DNA from: Maniola hyperantus
Lineage: Eukaryota > Arthropoda > Insecta > Lepidoptera > Nymphalidae
NCBI RefSeq assembly: GCF_902806685.2
Contig: NC_048549.1
Coordinates: 12,727,594 to 12,791,593, forward strand
Direction of reading: 5' to 3'
Length of the DNA: 64,000 bases
In this document: positions 1 through 11,100 of the stretch, one piece after another
Layout of the letters: each line of letters starts with the position of its first letter
Numbering within the stretch: position 1 is the first letter of the stretch
The notes under the pieces: model-generated
Seen by the model: the letters and a program-made list of their open reading frames with translations, nothing else
Database searches by the model: none
What the model was told of the DNA's origin: nothing
Translations under genes and position numbers: made by a program

Positions 1-89
1 ATATGAATAAAAAAAACAAAAAAAATTAATGGAACAAACCCCACTTGAGCGGCAAGTGGAGTACGACTTCGTAATAGAACAATATTGCT

Positions 90-475
90 ATGATCTCTTC
101 GACCTGTTTTTTTTTGTCGCGCCTCGTAGAATATAGTACGTGAGAGGTTGAGATAGCAATCGAGGCGAGGGGACGCCCCGCACAACCGCACGTCACCCGC
201 GCTCGCCCGCACCGGGTTAACGCGGGGGCTATGTGGGTGTGCGGCTGCTCGATTGCGGGAAAACTGCATTAACCATTATTACAATCGCAATCGTTGCAAT
301 TGGCTGAATTTATGGTATTCTTGTAGCTAATAGTGAGCGAGCGTCAACCAATCAGAGGTGATTGCGATCGTGACATTGTAGCTGTCATTCTACCGCAATC
401 TAGCAGCGGGACGTTCCCTCCCCGAACGCCATCTCGACCTGTCGCGGAGTTAGGTCTACTGCAGCACACGACGCG
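90..475. repeat. Family F element split by a family I insertion
   Basis: A GC-rich half with GGGGACGCCCCGCAC and GTGGGTGTGCGG lies at about 130-250. The matching end, GCCATCTCGACCTGTCGCGG, lies at about 428-447. Between them, about 255-412, sits an AT-rich module (GGCTGAATTTATGG to GTGACATTGTAGCTGTCA) that recurs without F flanks near 25.4 kb and 46.9 kb. F is intact at 50906-51070. The order therefore reads as I inserted into F. Non-coding. Confidence 0.55.
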
Positions 476-481
476 CGTGTC

Positions 482-1087
482 GCGCTGATAAGTTATGGCA
501 CTTATGTATATCTATTAAAATGCTCTGTCAATAAAAAAAACCCCGTTTGGATCCCATAACCAGAAGCCTACGATTTTCGATTTTCGAGATCGAGTTTCGA
601 TTCCCAATTAGGTACTTATTTTGTATGTAATGTGTTTTACTTTTAAAAAAAACTAGCTAAAATAAGTCACAATTTATAAATTAAGGTAACTGCCATAATC
701 ACTTAGTTTAATTCATAGAAACATTGTTCAAAGTATATGAAATATTAGGAAAAAGAAAAACTATTATTAAATATTATATTAAATACTTTATACTATTAAT
801 AGGAATAAAAATCAAACATTAACAAGTGACATTAGTTTATATTAGGTATAGAAAGGCAAAGTTTTCGAGAAAGGTCGATGTACATTATTTTCTGCCGAGT
901 ACTATATATAGGTTTATATAAATTTTAAATAAACAATTAATATGAAAATTTATGAATTCGATTAAGGTAAATAGTAATTTATAAGGATCTCATAATATTC
1001 AAATCATTTATGACGAGTTTAAATATAGTGAGAAATCATGCCAATTATAATAGTTCAGATATTATTATAGGAACTCTCACGTTAAGA
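482..1087. other. AT-rich DNA, no feature seen
   Basis: No ORF, RNA gene or clear repeat pair. Near 880-905 there is a short match (GTACATTATTTTCTGCCGAG) to the tail of the foldback element ending near 3000. Confidence 0.5.
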
Positions 1088-1230
1088 GCTTACAACCGTA
1101 CTCAGAGTAGCTTAATCGTTACTTAAGATTAGTTAAAACGAGACAGAGCTATATCTCTCTCACATAAATCTGTCTCGTTTTAACTCAATCTTAAGTAACA
1201 ATTAGCGACTCTGAGTACGGCTGTTAGAGA
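1088..1230. mobile_element. Foldback (MITE-like) element
   Basis: Arms of about 65 bases are inverted copies: the left arm runs CCGTACTCAGAGT to AACGAGACAGAGC, and the right arm is its reverse complement ending in CTGAGTACGGCTGTTAG. There is no coding capacity. The AGTTAAAACGAGACAG core also occurs in the foldbacks at 5850-5976 and 37979-38100, so these form one family. Confidence 0.7.
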
Positions 1231-1487
1231 CTAGAATTTATTGTAGTCGTAAGATTTTTGTGGACAAATTGGGAAGGTAATCTTAATTTAAGAACTCCAT
1301 AAAAAATTTTTTTTTTACAAAATATAATTATTGCTGTGTAGTTTATTTTTTAATAGAGTTTTTGGTGCTCTTATAATATATGTGTGTACAAAATAGACAA
1401 AGTATTTATTATTATAACTATCTTTTAGTTTAACAAATTATCGTGCGCTACAGCAGTGCGCATTCGCATCGCCACCCATATTATAAT

Positions 1488-1682
1488 ATAAATAAAGTTT
1501 ATTTGTTCTTCAATCACAGCACAACAGAGTAACGGATCGATGCATGGGTATAGTTAAAGAAAAAAGATGTTAAAATAAAGTTTATCCCAGAAAACGATGT
1601 AAATCCCGAAAAAACAAAGTATTTCCACGGGATTCCTAAAACCCTAAATCCACGCGGATGAAGTGACGGGCATCTAGTTTAT
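1488..1682 (-). mobile_element. Family A repeat
   Basis: Ends with AAATCCACGCGGATGAAGTG followed by GGGCATCTAG, the reverse complement of the family A head. The other end carries TTCTTCAATCACAGCACAAC. Several substitutions suggest an old copy. Confidence 0.7.
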
Positions 1683-1779
1683 AATATGGGTAGGGCGGGC
1701 GGTAGAGTCGACCCCCTGTGTCGAACCTACTAAGTGTATAGCAAGCCAATTGCATAACCCCACTCAAAGAAACTATAAA

Positions 1780-2145
1780 CAGAATGAGATTTCCAGGCAA
1801 CGTTCCAGAAAATTTTCAAAGATGGCGCTGAAAAGTTCCACCACTAAAGATGAAAAATAATTCCTGTATCTATATCGCCTATGCTTTAAATTTTTAAATT
1901 TAAATCGGATGCGAAATTAATTAATTACTTCTATTATAAATCACAGATTTTGTGGGGAAGAAACATAAGGAAAATTGCAGTGCACGCTAGCTCTTACTCT
2001 TCACCTATGTCATTGATTGACACGACTTAATCATTAAAGCATAGATCGTATAGATATAGGTGTTATTTTTCATCTTTACTGGTTGTAAAATTCAGCGCCA
2101 TCTTTGAAAATTTTCTCAAACGTTTCCTGGAAACCTCCTTATTTC
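1780..2145. mobile_element. Terminal-inverted-repeat element, about 360 bp
   Basis: The left arm (CCAGGCAACGTTCC, then AAAATTTTCAAAGATGGCGC to CTATGCTTTAA) is repeated inverted at the right (TTAAAGCATAGATC to TTTCCTGGAAA). Arms are roughly 100 bases and imperfect, with a unique non-coding centre at about 1880-2030. Consistent with a non-autonomous DNA transposon. Confidence 0.65.
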
Positions 2146-2280
2146 TCTTTCGAAAAAGTCTTCCCGGTCTTTCCTAAAACTATTTGCCATATAAAAATAC
2201 AAACTATATTTAAATATTTGTTAATTTATGGTAAGACTAGATAATATATTTAAAGCAATATTTAATCTCAATTGAATTAA

Positions 2281-2442
2281 TGGGGCCGATTCTCTAGTAC
2301 ACAATCTCTAAACTAAACTAAATTAACAGATCTAAATCTAATGCTATCCTTCTCCTCAAGCAACATTATGAAAGGGATAGCAATAGATTTAGACGTGCCA
2401 TTTTAGTTTAGTTTAGAGATTGTGTACAATGGAATTAGCCAC
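2281..2442. mobile_element. Family J foldback element
   Basis: Arms are GTACACAATCTCTAAACTAA and its inverse TTTAGAGATTGTGTAC, and the pairing continues inward through AAATCTA and TGCTATCC. Near-identical copies lie at 51166-51327 and 52766-52927, with decayed ones at 13388-13530 and 63700-63835. Confidence 0.75.
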
Positions 2443-2824
2443 ATTGTTATGTTTAATAGTTCATAGTTAATATTATATGCTCTTACTAATTTTTATGTTT
2501 TTATATATAAATATAAGTTAAAGATTTACAAAAAAAAAATTAAAATACAGTATCTGCGAAACTTAATGTTATATAAAACATATTAGAGATACCTAGATAT
2601 AGATGCATATAACATTTTTTAATTCTTTTACTTATGTATTCTTACATTATATATGTAGGTACTTATATTGTATTCAATATCAAAAACGGAAGATTAGGTT
2701 AGATTAGAAGATTTTTCTTTACAGCATGTGAAATTCGGTAAAAATATAGATATTCATTTCTGACATGAGTTCTGATTCTATAATGTAAATCATACAATCA
2801 AAAACCTGCACACATTAAATATCA

Positions 2825-2976
2825 TCGACCTTTAGAAAGAGATTTCGGCTTCATAGCGTAGAGCGTTGTCTCTTTCACTCATACCTATGTGACGTTATAG
2901 AGCGTTGTCTGTGTTGTTGACGTCTCAACAACACAGACAACGTTCTACGAAACCGCTATCTCTTTCTAAAGGTCGT
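2825..2976. mobile_element. Foldback element with perfect inner stem
   Basis: Outer arms CGACCTTTAGAAAGAGAT and ATCTCTTTCTAAAGGTCG are exact inverse copies. The centre holds a separate perfect 17-base stem (2904-2920 with 2925-2941) around a 4-base loop. Non-coding. Confidence 0.7.
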
Positions 2977-3219
2977 TGTACAATATTTTCGGCCGGGTAC
3001 TGTAACATAGATTGAATATAGTGTTGAAGTAGAATTTTCTAATCTTCTATTAAAATGTATTATTCGAAAACAAATTTTCTTATGCTGTGCTGTGTACTTA
3101 GTGTGTATTTAGTGCATAGAGGGTAGATCTTTCTTATTTTCGTTACAATCGGGGGAAATTTAACAACATATTTAATGGAAAGGTTCAGCGGTCAATAATA
3201 TATTTATGTGGATATTTTA

Positions 3220-3500
3220 GCGTTTACACTATTGTGACTAGTGATATGATATATTATTGTGACATTCAATCTAAATACCAATGTGTGACGGCTAAACTGA
3301 CGTGTTTATTGGAGTATGCCCAACTGGTTTCGAACCCGTCCTGGATCCTATTTCAATGGGCCTCTGCTCGCGACGCGGCGACAAGCAGACTGCGAGTCTG
3401 TAGGCTGCGACTCGCAAGGCACGGTAGGGGGAGCTGAGGTTCCTGGAGATCTCGTCGCTGGCACCGTCACTGTAGTTCAGGCATGCGAAACTAAAGCTTC
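3220..3500. repeat. Family H repeat module
   Basis: Shares TTTAGCGTTTACACTATTGT, a GTTTCGAACCC block and a downstream GC-rich stretch with 7648-7900. The short ORFs here (67 and 63 codons) overlap in two frames and resemble nothing known to me, so I treat them as chance frames inside the repeat. Confidence 0.5.
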
Positions 3501-3827
3501 AGCTTAGAGTGTGTGTAATCTATCTACAATTTTTCATGATATCAAAAAAAAATATATATATTGACCGTTTGAACCCTGCCATTTATGATCAACTCAATAT
3601 TTGATAAGGAATTGATTTGTGATAAGTATTTTTGGTACAATTTTATAAAAACGAAAATATAAAACTTGTTGCTTTTAGTTAAACAGCATTTTATATCGCC
3701 ATTATAAAATTATTATTTGTTGTGATTCATTATTAAACAAATTAGTTTGTAAAATGCACAGAAATAAAATTTATATTGCACAATTATTTGTCTTCTTATT
3801 TACATTGTACCTTATATCCTTACTGAG

Positions 3828-4050
3828 GCAGGATAAGGTCTTTTTCTAATGATAGGACACATTGGGTCCAGTATCCAACTGTGCCAACCCTTGAATAGTC
3901 CCATGTTCAAATCTAGTTGGAACACTGCTGAAGAGAGTTAGTTTCACAGTTTGCAAGTCCCTATAGAAACTATGGATTTATTCTACTCTCTATGGTCCCT
4001 ACGATATAAATGAGCGGACTAGTCTAATAAGTCTATCATGGATACCATCT
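3828..4050 (+). repeat. Decayed family D retroelement 3' part
   Basis: Carries a degenerate CCCATGTTCAAATCTAGTTGGA followed by TTTCACAGTTTGCA, which matches the segment at about 13688-13745. It probably lies in the 3' flank or 3' UTR of the minus-strand GCSH gene. Confidence 0.5.
3977..3982 (-). terminator. Possible GCSH polyadenylation signal
   Basis: TTTATT on the plus strand reads AATAAA on the minus strand, about 190 bases past the GCSH stop codon. It lies in a repeat remnant and other signals are possible. Confidence 0.35.
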
Positions 4051-4167
4051 ACCATCTAGAATACTATTCTAAAATGAAACAAATCATCACATCAATAGCT
4101 TATGTAATGCATAACTAAACAATATAATCATAAATAGCAACAATCTATTCAACAACAAAACATAATA

Positions 4168-5260
4168 TCAATGATCTTTATCAAGATCTGTTTTCAAAAA
4201 CTTTTCATATTCTACCTCCGTCATAAGCGCTTTAAGCTCGTCAGGTTGTGAGATCTTTAGTTTGAACAACCATCCTTTATCGTAACACGACGTGTTTATT
4301 AAAGCGGGCTTCTTCTCTACATCAGTGTTTTTCTCTGTGACCGTGCCGCTGACTGGGGAATATATTTCACTAGCTGCTTTTACACTTTCTAGGGCTCCAC
4401 ACTCATCGCCTTCTTTGAGTTCCGTACCTGGAAATCAATTGGGTATTAGACTACATCAAAAATAAATTATTTCTCAGTGATTATTAAATAGAGGGTCTTC
4501 CAAAATATATAAAATCCACATTTTTTCTTAATTTTAAGTGTAATAACCATTTTAAATTATCGATTAAACTAAAAAAGTACGTCATTATGATGTGACGTCA
4601 CATCCCAGTATTTCATAGAATATCGCTCGTTTAGACGTTTGATAAAAACTTACTGATTTGACTATCTGTCAAAACCGCATTTTGACAGTTAATTTCGAAA
4701 CACATGCAATTTTTCCTTCCGATACAATGAAGTGATTCTTACACGAAACTATCTCTGATCAGCATTAAAAAATTAAACAGCTTATTTATTTTTATGGGCA
4801 ACTCACGCTTGACCGGAAAATTGACAATGCCAAAATTATTTTCATTAAAAAAATTGGTTCCTAAGACAGTTTCCCTATATCTCCTATGATTTTGGATTTC
4901 CCCATATTGTCCCGGTAAAAAAAAACACTATATAAATAAAAATGGTATCCTTTCGACTTATCTTAAGGGCTAGAAGTAATTTGAATTTGGAAACCTAGAC
5001 CTTGATTGCTTACCTGGGTCAGGAAGCTGTGCAAAAACCACATCCCCCAGAGATTCTTGTGCATAACTACTTATTCCTACTGTGCCTATATCATTTTCTA
5101 CAACCACCCACTCGTGTCTGTCTGTAAACTTTCTCTCTTTGGTCTTAGTGCTGTATCTATGTCGGAGCTCACAATATGACTGCTTTAAGTTTGACTGTAG
5201 AATGTACTGTCTCGTAAAACATTGTTTGGATACCTGCAGGAGGTACCTATGTAGCATCAT
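4168..5260 (-). CDS. GCSH: Glycine cleavage system H protein, mitochondrial
   Basis: Complement of join(4168..4427, 5014..5260): 507 bases, 168 residues plus TGA. The H protein carries the aminomethyl group between the P, T and L proteins on a lipoyl arm in the mitochondrial matrix. Seen: residues 1-38 are basic, Ser/Gln-rich and low in acidic residues, as expected of a targeting peptide. The motif FTDRHEWV starts at residue 45. GALESVKAASE holds the lipoyl-acceptor lysine, K99. The length fits the family. Exon 1 ends CCAG|GTAAGC; exon 2 is entered after TTTCCAG; the split glycine codon keeps the frame. Start: I chose the MM at 5260. An upstream in-frame ATG at 5314 would add a hydrophobic stretch but is cut off by an acceptor-like TTTTGTTCCAG six bases before the chosen ATG, suggesting a separate 5' UTR exon. 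SNX14 is the divergent neighbour. Confidence 0.95.
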
Positions 5261-5315
5261 TTTTGGCTGGAACAAAAGAATAAGTAATTTAATTATAATC
5301 ACACAAAATAACAAT

Positions 5316-5735
5316 CAAAACCGGCCAAGCGCGAGTCAGGCTCGCGCACTGAGGGTTCCGTACTACAGTCGTATTATTTCGACATTTTGCACGATAATTC
5401 AAAAACCTTGATGCATAAAAATAAATAAAAATCTGTTTTAGAATGCACAGGCACAGCCCTTTCATATGAAACCCCACTTGATATAGTTATCTTACTTCGA
5501 AAATTGCACATACTAATTATTAGTTCATGACCACAATTTTTTTTGTGTGATCTAACCCTAAATTCACGGTTTTCAGATTTTTCCCAGAATGTCTGCTACA
5601 TGACCTACCTACCTGCCAAATTTCATGATTCTAGGTCAACGGGAAGTACCCTGTAGGTTTCTTGACAGACAGACAGACAACAAAGTGATCCTATAAGGGT
5701 TCCGTTTTTCCTTATGAGGTACGGAACCCTAAAAA
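5316..5735 (-). mobile_element. Family C repeat
   Basis: Starts at CCGGCCAAGCGCGAGTC and ends at TACGGAACCCT, the inverse of the consensus order. It begins only about 55 bases upstream of the GCSH ATG, probably inside a 5' UTR intron of that gene. Confidence 0.8.
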
Positions 5736-5849
5736 TCACTACTATTTAATGTGAAAGTGCATTTATTTGTTGGTTTCCTTCAATCACAACATGAATGTGG
5801 AAGGAGCAACATCCACATTCTTGTGACTTTATTCTGGAAAATCAAAGGC

Positions 5850-5976
5850 TGAGATATGTAGAGCGCACTTTGACTTTGCTCAGACTTAGGATTGAGTTAA
5901 AACGAGATAGATTTATGTGAGGTATATAGCTCTGTCTTAAGTCTAAGCAAAGTCAGAGTGCGCTCTATAGATCTCA
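5850..5976. mobile_element. Foldback element
   Basis: Left arm GTAGAGCGCACTTTGACTTT and right arm AAAGTCAGAGTGCGCTCTA pair over about 35 bases, with AGTTAAAACGAGATAG in between. It shares that core with the elements at 1088 and 37979. Confidence 0.7.
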
Positions 5977-7645
5977 ACCAAAGAGTTCCCCAAATTGAAA
6001 AAAAAATATTTTGAAAATCGGAATCCACATGGACGAAGTTTCTTATCTAGTTCTCTTCTAGTAAGTATAAAAGACTAAACTGAGTACTGACTGACTGACA
6101 TATTAACATGGCTTGAATTTTTGAATCTAGAAGCTGAGTTTGTGTCACCACTATATCATATCATATTACAAATAAAAATTTTTGACAATCAGGAAGTGTA
6201 AAATTTTACCAATTCTGAATAAATAATTTGAGTTTGAGTTTAAATAATATTATAGGGTTTCTCTGCAACGTAGACCCCACTTAGGATTTTCAAATTTATA
6301 GAGTAGGTTATGAAATACTTACAGCAAAAACACTTGACTTTAAGTACAATATTAACTATTTGAGAGATTAATCACACAAAATTGCCCAAAATAAAACCAA
6401 TTAAGCTTTTATCTTCACAAAACTTAATATCTATATACTTTAAATGTGAACAATATAAAGTTAAGTATTATTTTAATGAGAATGAGTAGGTAGTTAACTT
6501 GCGTAAATATGATAAGAGTCTCTAAGATACAGAGATGACCTGTGAACTATGTAAACACACTAATTAATGATAAGCGACGACAATGCGCTCTTTATGCTTA
6601 CTAAGTTGTAATTTATTAACAAAAAATCTCATTCAAACCTTAAATAACAAATCAAATCGGAACTAAATTTTTTAAATGAAAATAAATTATTATAGGTACC
6701 TTTTTCATGTGTTTCTTGAATTGTGGTTATGGTTGTGAGAATTAGTAAAGAGAAAAATGAAAATACCTTTTTATTGTAGATACGTCTTCTTGGTTTTCCC
6801 AACTTAATCTTTTAGTTTTTGTAAATAAAAAGATCCAAAAAGTCCATTATCCAAATAGTTTTTGAATTTGAATTGAAGGTTAACAGTTGAGTCTTCGTTT
6901 TAAAACTAACAAATACAAAAATCTCAAAATCATTGTTTTTGTATGAAATTCAATAAATATTAAAAAACAATTTATGTAAATGATATCTATTTATTTTCTA
7001 ATTAAGTATATGGATATTTATTTATTTAATTTATTAATAAAATAATACTTCAATTTATTTCAAAATAATTTATGATGCTGAATAGTGAATTGGCAACTCT
7101 AAATAGTAATTCTTTATGGCAACATTGCTTACATTATGTCACTTGGAAAAAGTGTGCCCACATGTGGCAATTTTCTACTATGTTGGTAGGGCTATTGTCT
7201 TATTCAATATCCTGCAAAATATGTGAAAAATATTATAATTAGGTATGCTTAGATAAGGTATGCCATCTAAGTTTTGAAAAGATACGTATTCACGTGTTTC
7301 TTGGACTTAACTTTGTTTAACACAAAATCAAAAAAATAGTACGAAAATGGTTTAATAATGCTTATATTATCTCACCTATTATAATAATTTTAATCCTCTA
7401 GATAACAATTATTAAAATAGCTTTTACCTATTTAAATCCATTAAGCTAAAATTTCCCAAAAGTTTTTGAAGAAATGCTTGCAAATCATTCATTAAGAGGC
7501 CATAACGAAACTGATTTTTGTGGAAATATAATAAAGACAGATTTATTCACTGCCAAGTATCAAGAATGAGATAGCAATATAGTTGCGACAACCGCAACGG
7601 GAGCAAAAAATCAAATTAAGTACCTATATGGTTTTAATTAATGAA
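5977..7645. other. AT-rich intergenic DNA between GCSH and SNX14
   Basis: I see no coding exon. The segment should hold the divergent promoters and any non-coding first exon of GCSH, but I cannot place a start site. A homopolymer-rich block spans about 6900-7080. Confidence 0.45.
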
Positions 7646-7647
7646 CA

Positions 7648-7900
7648 AAGACTATTTTAGCGTTTAAACTATCGTGAGTGATTTCCATTAACTATATATT
7701 ATAATATCTGTCACCGGCTATACCCACGTATTTAGTCGACGTTAGCCCGACTAGTTTCGAACCCAACTGGGGTACTTTTTCAAGGGAGTCATTTCGCGCA
7801 CGCGTCGCGGTTGAGACTGAGTCTCAGACTGAATAGGCATCATCTAGATTATAGAAGGTGCCTATTCAGTCTTGAAAAGTAACTATACAGACGTGCCAGA
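7648..7900. repeat. Family H repeat module
   Basis: TTTAGCGTTTAAACTATCGT and CGACTAGTTTCGAACCCAAC match the module at 3220-3500. It ends about 250 bases before the SNX14 start codon. A short inverted pair (GAATAGGCATC / GGTGCCTATTC) lies at about 7830-7870. Confidence 0.5.
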
Positions 7901-8148
7901 ACTGCGTTCCTAACCTTAGCGGTTCGTATCACGAAAGTGAAGCAAAAATGTTTGGTGTGAATTTCCCATGTTTACTATTTCCCATGTTTTTAAAATTTCA
8001 CCATTCTGTGATTTTTCCATTTCTTTTACTACATTCCAGGGTCGCTATTATTATTATCGCTCTTGGGTAGGGTTTGCGATGATATAGTAAGATTTTCAAT
8101 TTCAAGTTGGTCACCCCGACAAAAAACGTCATTGTTCGTCGCCTAACC

Positions 8149-11100
8149 ATGACTGAAAGATGTCAAACCAAGTTTATAGAGAAAATTGATAATAGAAATT
8201 ATATTATTTGCGCAGGAATTCTAATTGCTTTATTCGCCGTTTTGTATTTCTACAGGTGTGATAATTATTAGTGATAATCGTTATGAAGCAAACATGCATA
8301 GTTGTTAAGTTATTGAGAAAGTTCGACGTTGTTTCAGGTTTCACTTGGTCACAATATTTGTCAGTTATGTTTTTGGTTGTGTAGCTTGTTATTACGCGTT
8401 GAATTTGAATATTTTGCAAAGGTTTGTGGAACAAGTAACATGCCATTTCATAAAAAGACTCCCAAAGGACGATACAGCCGAAGCTCCTGTCAAAGTAAGT
8501 GCCTTGTGTTGACAATATTTTTTTATAAACATTGCCCTAGTTTTATTGAACTAATTGCACGTTGTAGGGTTACTAGCCTCTAGTAATGAATACATTGACA
8601 ACTGTAATGTTCTATAACCTTATGATGATGAATAAGATAACATTTTTTTAAATTTAATTACCAATTACAATTATTTTATATTTGTATATTGAAGAGAGCA
8701 AAATTGATAGTGACCAATGGGCAGGCTTGATTTTTTATATTTTAAGTATGCAAAAAAAGATGTACTTAAAATAAATGCTACTGGTCTGCTTTAGTTTATA
8801 AAGTAATAGCACTAAATGAAGTAAATTGAGCATGAAGCAACACTAATTACTGACTATGACTTCATTAGTCAGATAGTAATTACTAATTAGTCATGTTCAG
8901 GTGTTAGTAATTATGATTTCCATTAATGATAAACACATGCAGACTAACATTATTATTTACTAGATGATACCAGCGACTTCATTCTCATGTATTAAGTTTT
9001 ATAAAGATCCTGTGGGAGGGAACCCTTTGAATTTTGTGGGATAAAAATGTCAATGTCAATTTCTTATATAAATTGGTTAAACAAATGGGCCTTTAAGAAT
9101 CCTTTGGAATCTCTTTGATTTTCTGGGGTAAAAGTAGCTTATGTCCATCCCCAGGACTTTAGCTAACATTGTACCAAATTTCATCAAAATCGGTTCAATG
9201 GCCCATGAAAGCTAGTAGACAGACTAATACACTTTCGCATTTACAATATTAGTATGGATGTATAAGATTCCTTTCTATTCCTATAGGGTTGCGACACGTG
9301 CGGTTCAAAGGGCTGTGACCGACATGATCCAGAAATATCTGCGGAGCCCTGGGCTGGCCTACAGATACACAAACAATTGGACCAGGCCATAGAAGATGTA
9401 AGTTAGAACCCGTGTAGAGCTATTTTGACACAAGATGAAACACGGGAATAGTTTTACAAACCTCCTTGGCGCAGTGGTCTTCTAAAAGGAAGGTGCCAGG
9501 TTTAATTCCAGTCAGCGGAGATTTGGAAAAGTCATTGAAACTATCTATTCATCTACACACACCTAAAACTTACTAAAAAGAATATACTTTTGGATGAAAT
9601 ATATGTCAATTTTTTTTAATTTTCAGTTTTATAATACAATTTTGGAGCAATTTATAAACACATGGTACAGCAAGATTACACTGCAACCGTTTTTTGTAGA
9701 TGAGTTACGTCACCAACTCAGATTTGCATCTGCGTCTCTACTTAGAAGAGCTCTTAAGGTAACAAATACATAATATAATGCCCACAACATAATCGTAATA
9801 AATCTAAATATATAAAAAGAAAAAGTGACTGACTGACTGACTGATCTATCAACGCACAGCTCAAACTACTGGATGGATCGGGCTGAAATTTAGCATGCAG
9901 ATAGCTATTATGACGTAGGCATCTGCTAAGAAAGGATTTTTGAAAATTCGACCCCTAAGAGGGTGAAATTTGTGTAGTCCACGCGGACGAAGTCGCGAGC
10001 ATAAGCTAAGTAAATAATGTAATACCCACAACATAACTGCCGCGTCGCGCAGCGCAGCGTGCAGCTTAAGAATGCAGGTGACAGAGCAATTGGTATAGTG
10101 TGTAAATTATGAGAAATGACTTGCTATATGTGTCAACTGTCATGTCAAAAGTACAATTTAATATGGTACACAATTGACTGCCTTAGTCAGTTATGATACT
10201 TTTCGTAGATAAACTACGCGAGTTTCATCTGCTCGCGCCTCGTGCCGTGCGCGCTGCGTCACTACTCTGTGTGGTCGGCGGGCGGTCGGCCGTCGATTCA
10301 CGTGGCGGCCAGCAATCGAACCGCTGAGTTGCGCTACTTGCGTTGCGTCACCGAGGCGCTGCTACCGTATCTGCTGAGAAGTGTCGAGTGTCAGAATACG
10401 TGAGTACAAAGATTTCCAGATAAACTTCGTGCGTTTTATCTGCTCGCGCCTCATTCCGTGCGCGTTGCGTCGCTACTCCGTGTGGTCGGCTTGCGGTTGG
10501 CCGTCGAATTACGTAGCGGCCAGCAATCGAACTGCGGCGTTGTGTTACTTGCGTCAGCAACGCAACGCAGTAACGCAAACGTAACGTAACCGGAGTAGAG
10601 GCGCTGCTACCGTATCTGCTGAGAAGCGTTGAGTGTCAAAACGCGTAAGTACAACGATAGTTACATTAGGGCGGCTGCCCGGAGCTGGTTGAGAAGTCAG
10701 AATCCGTTTTTGGTTGTGTAAATGGTTTTATTACTGTTTTACAAAATGGTAGGTATATATTAAAATTAAAGATGATGTAGTGTACGTCCGTTCGCGTCGA
10801 TGATCGTACACGAAGGCGCCAATGTGTGCTTCTTTGGTAGGTAGCTCACGTTGCGCTGATGTAGCAGTCAGCCAGCGTAACACGATTTTCACTTTGTTTT
10901 CATTCTCGTTTCACCCCATTTTAATTTTATTATTATTACTCTATATTGATTTCATTTTCACGACATTTCTCATTTGCGTTTCATATTTACATTCACATTA
11001 TTACTTCCATATTGTTTTTCACTTTGATCAAATTTAATTTTCACTTCATTGTCGATATAAATTTTCACCCTATTTCTTTTTTATTTCCATTCAATTTAAA

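Noticed and set aside
4970..5314. GCSH start at the upstream ATG (5314)
   Set aside because: It would add a hydrophobic stretch that spoils the targeting peptide, and an acceptor-like site lies between it and the ATG at 5260.
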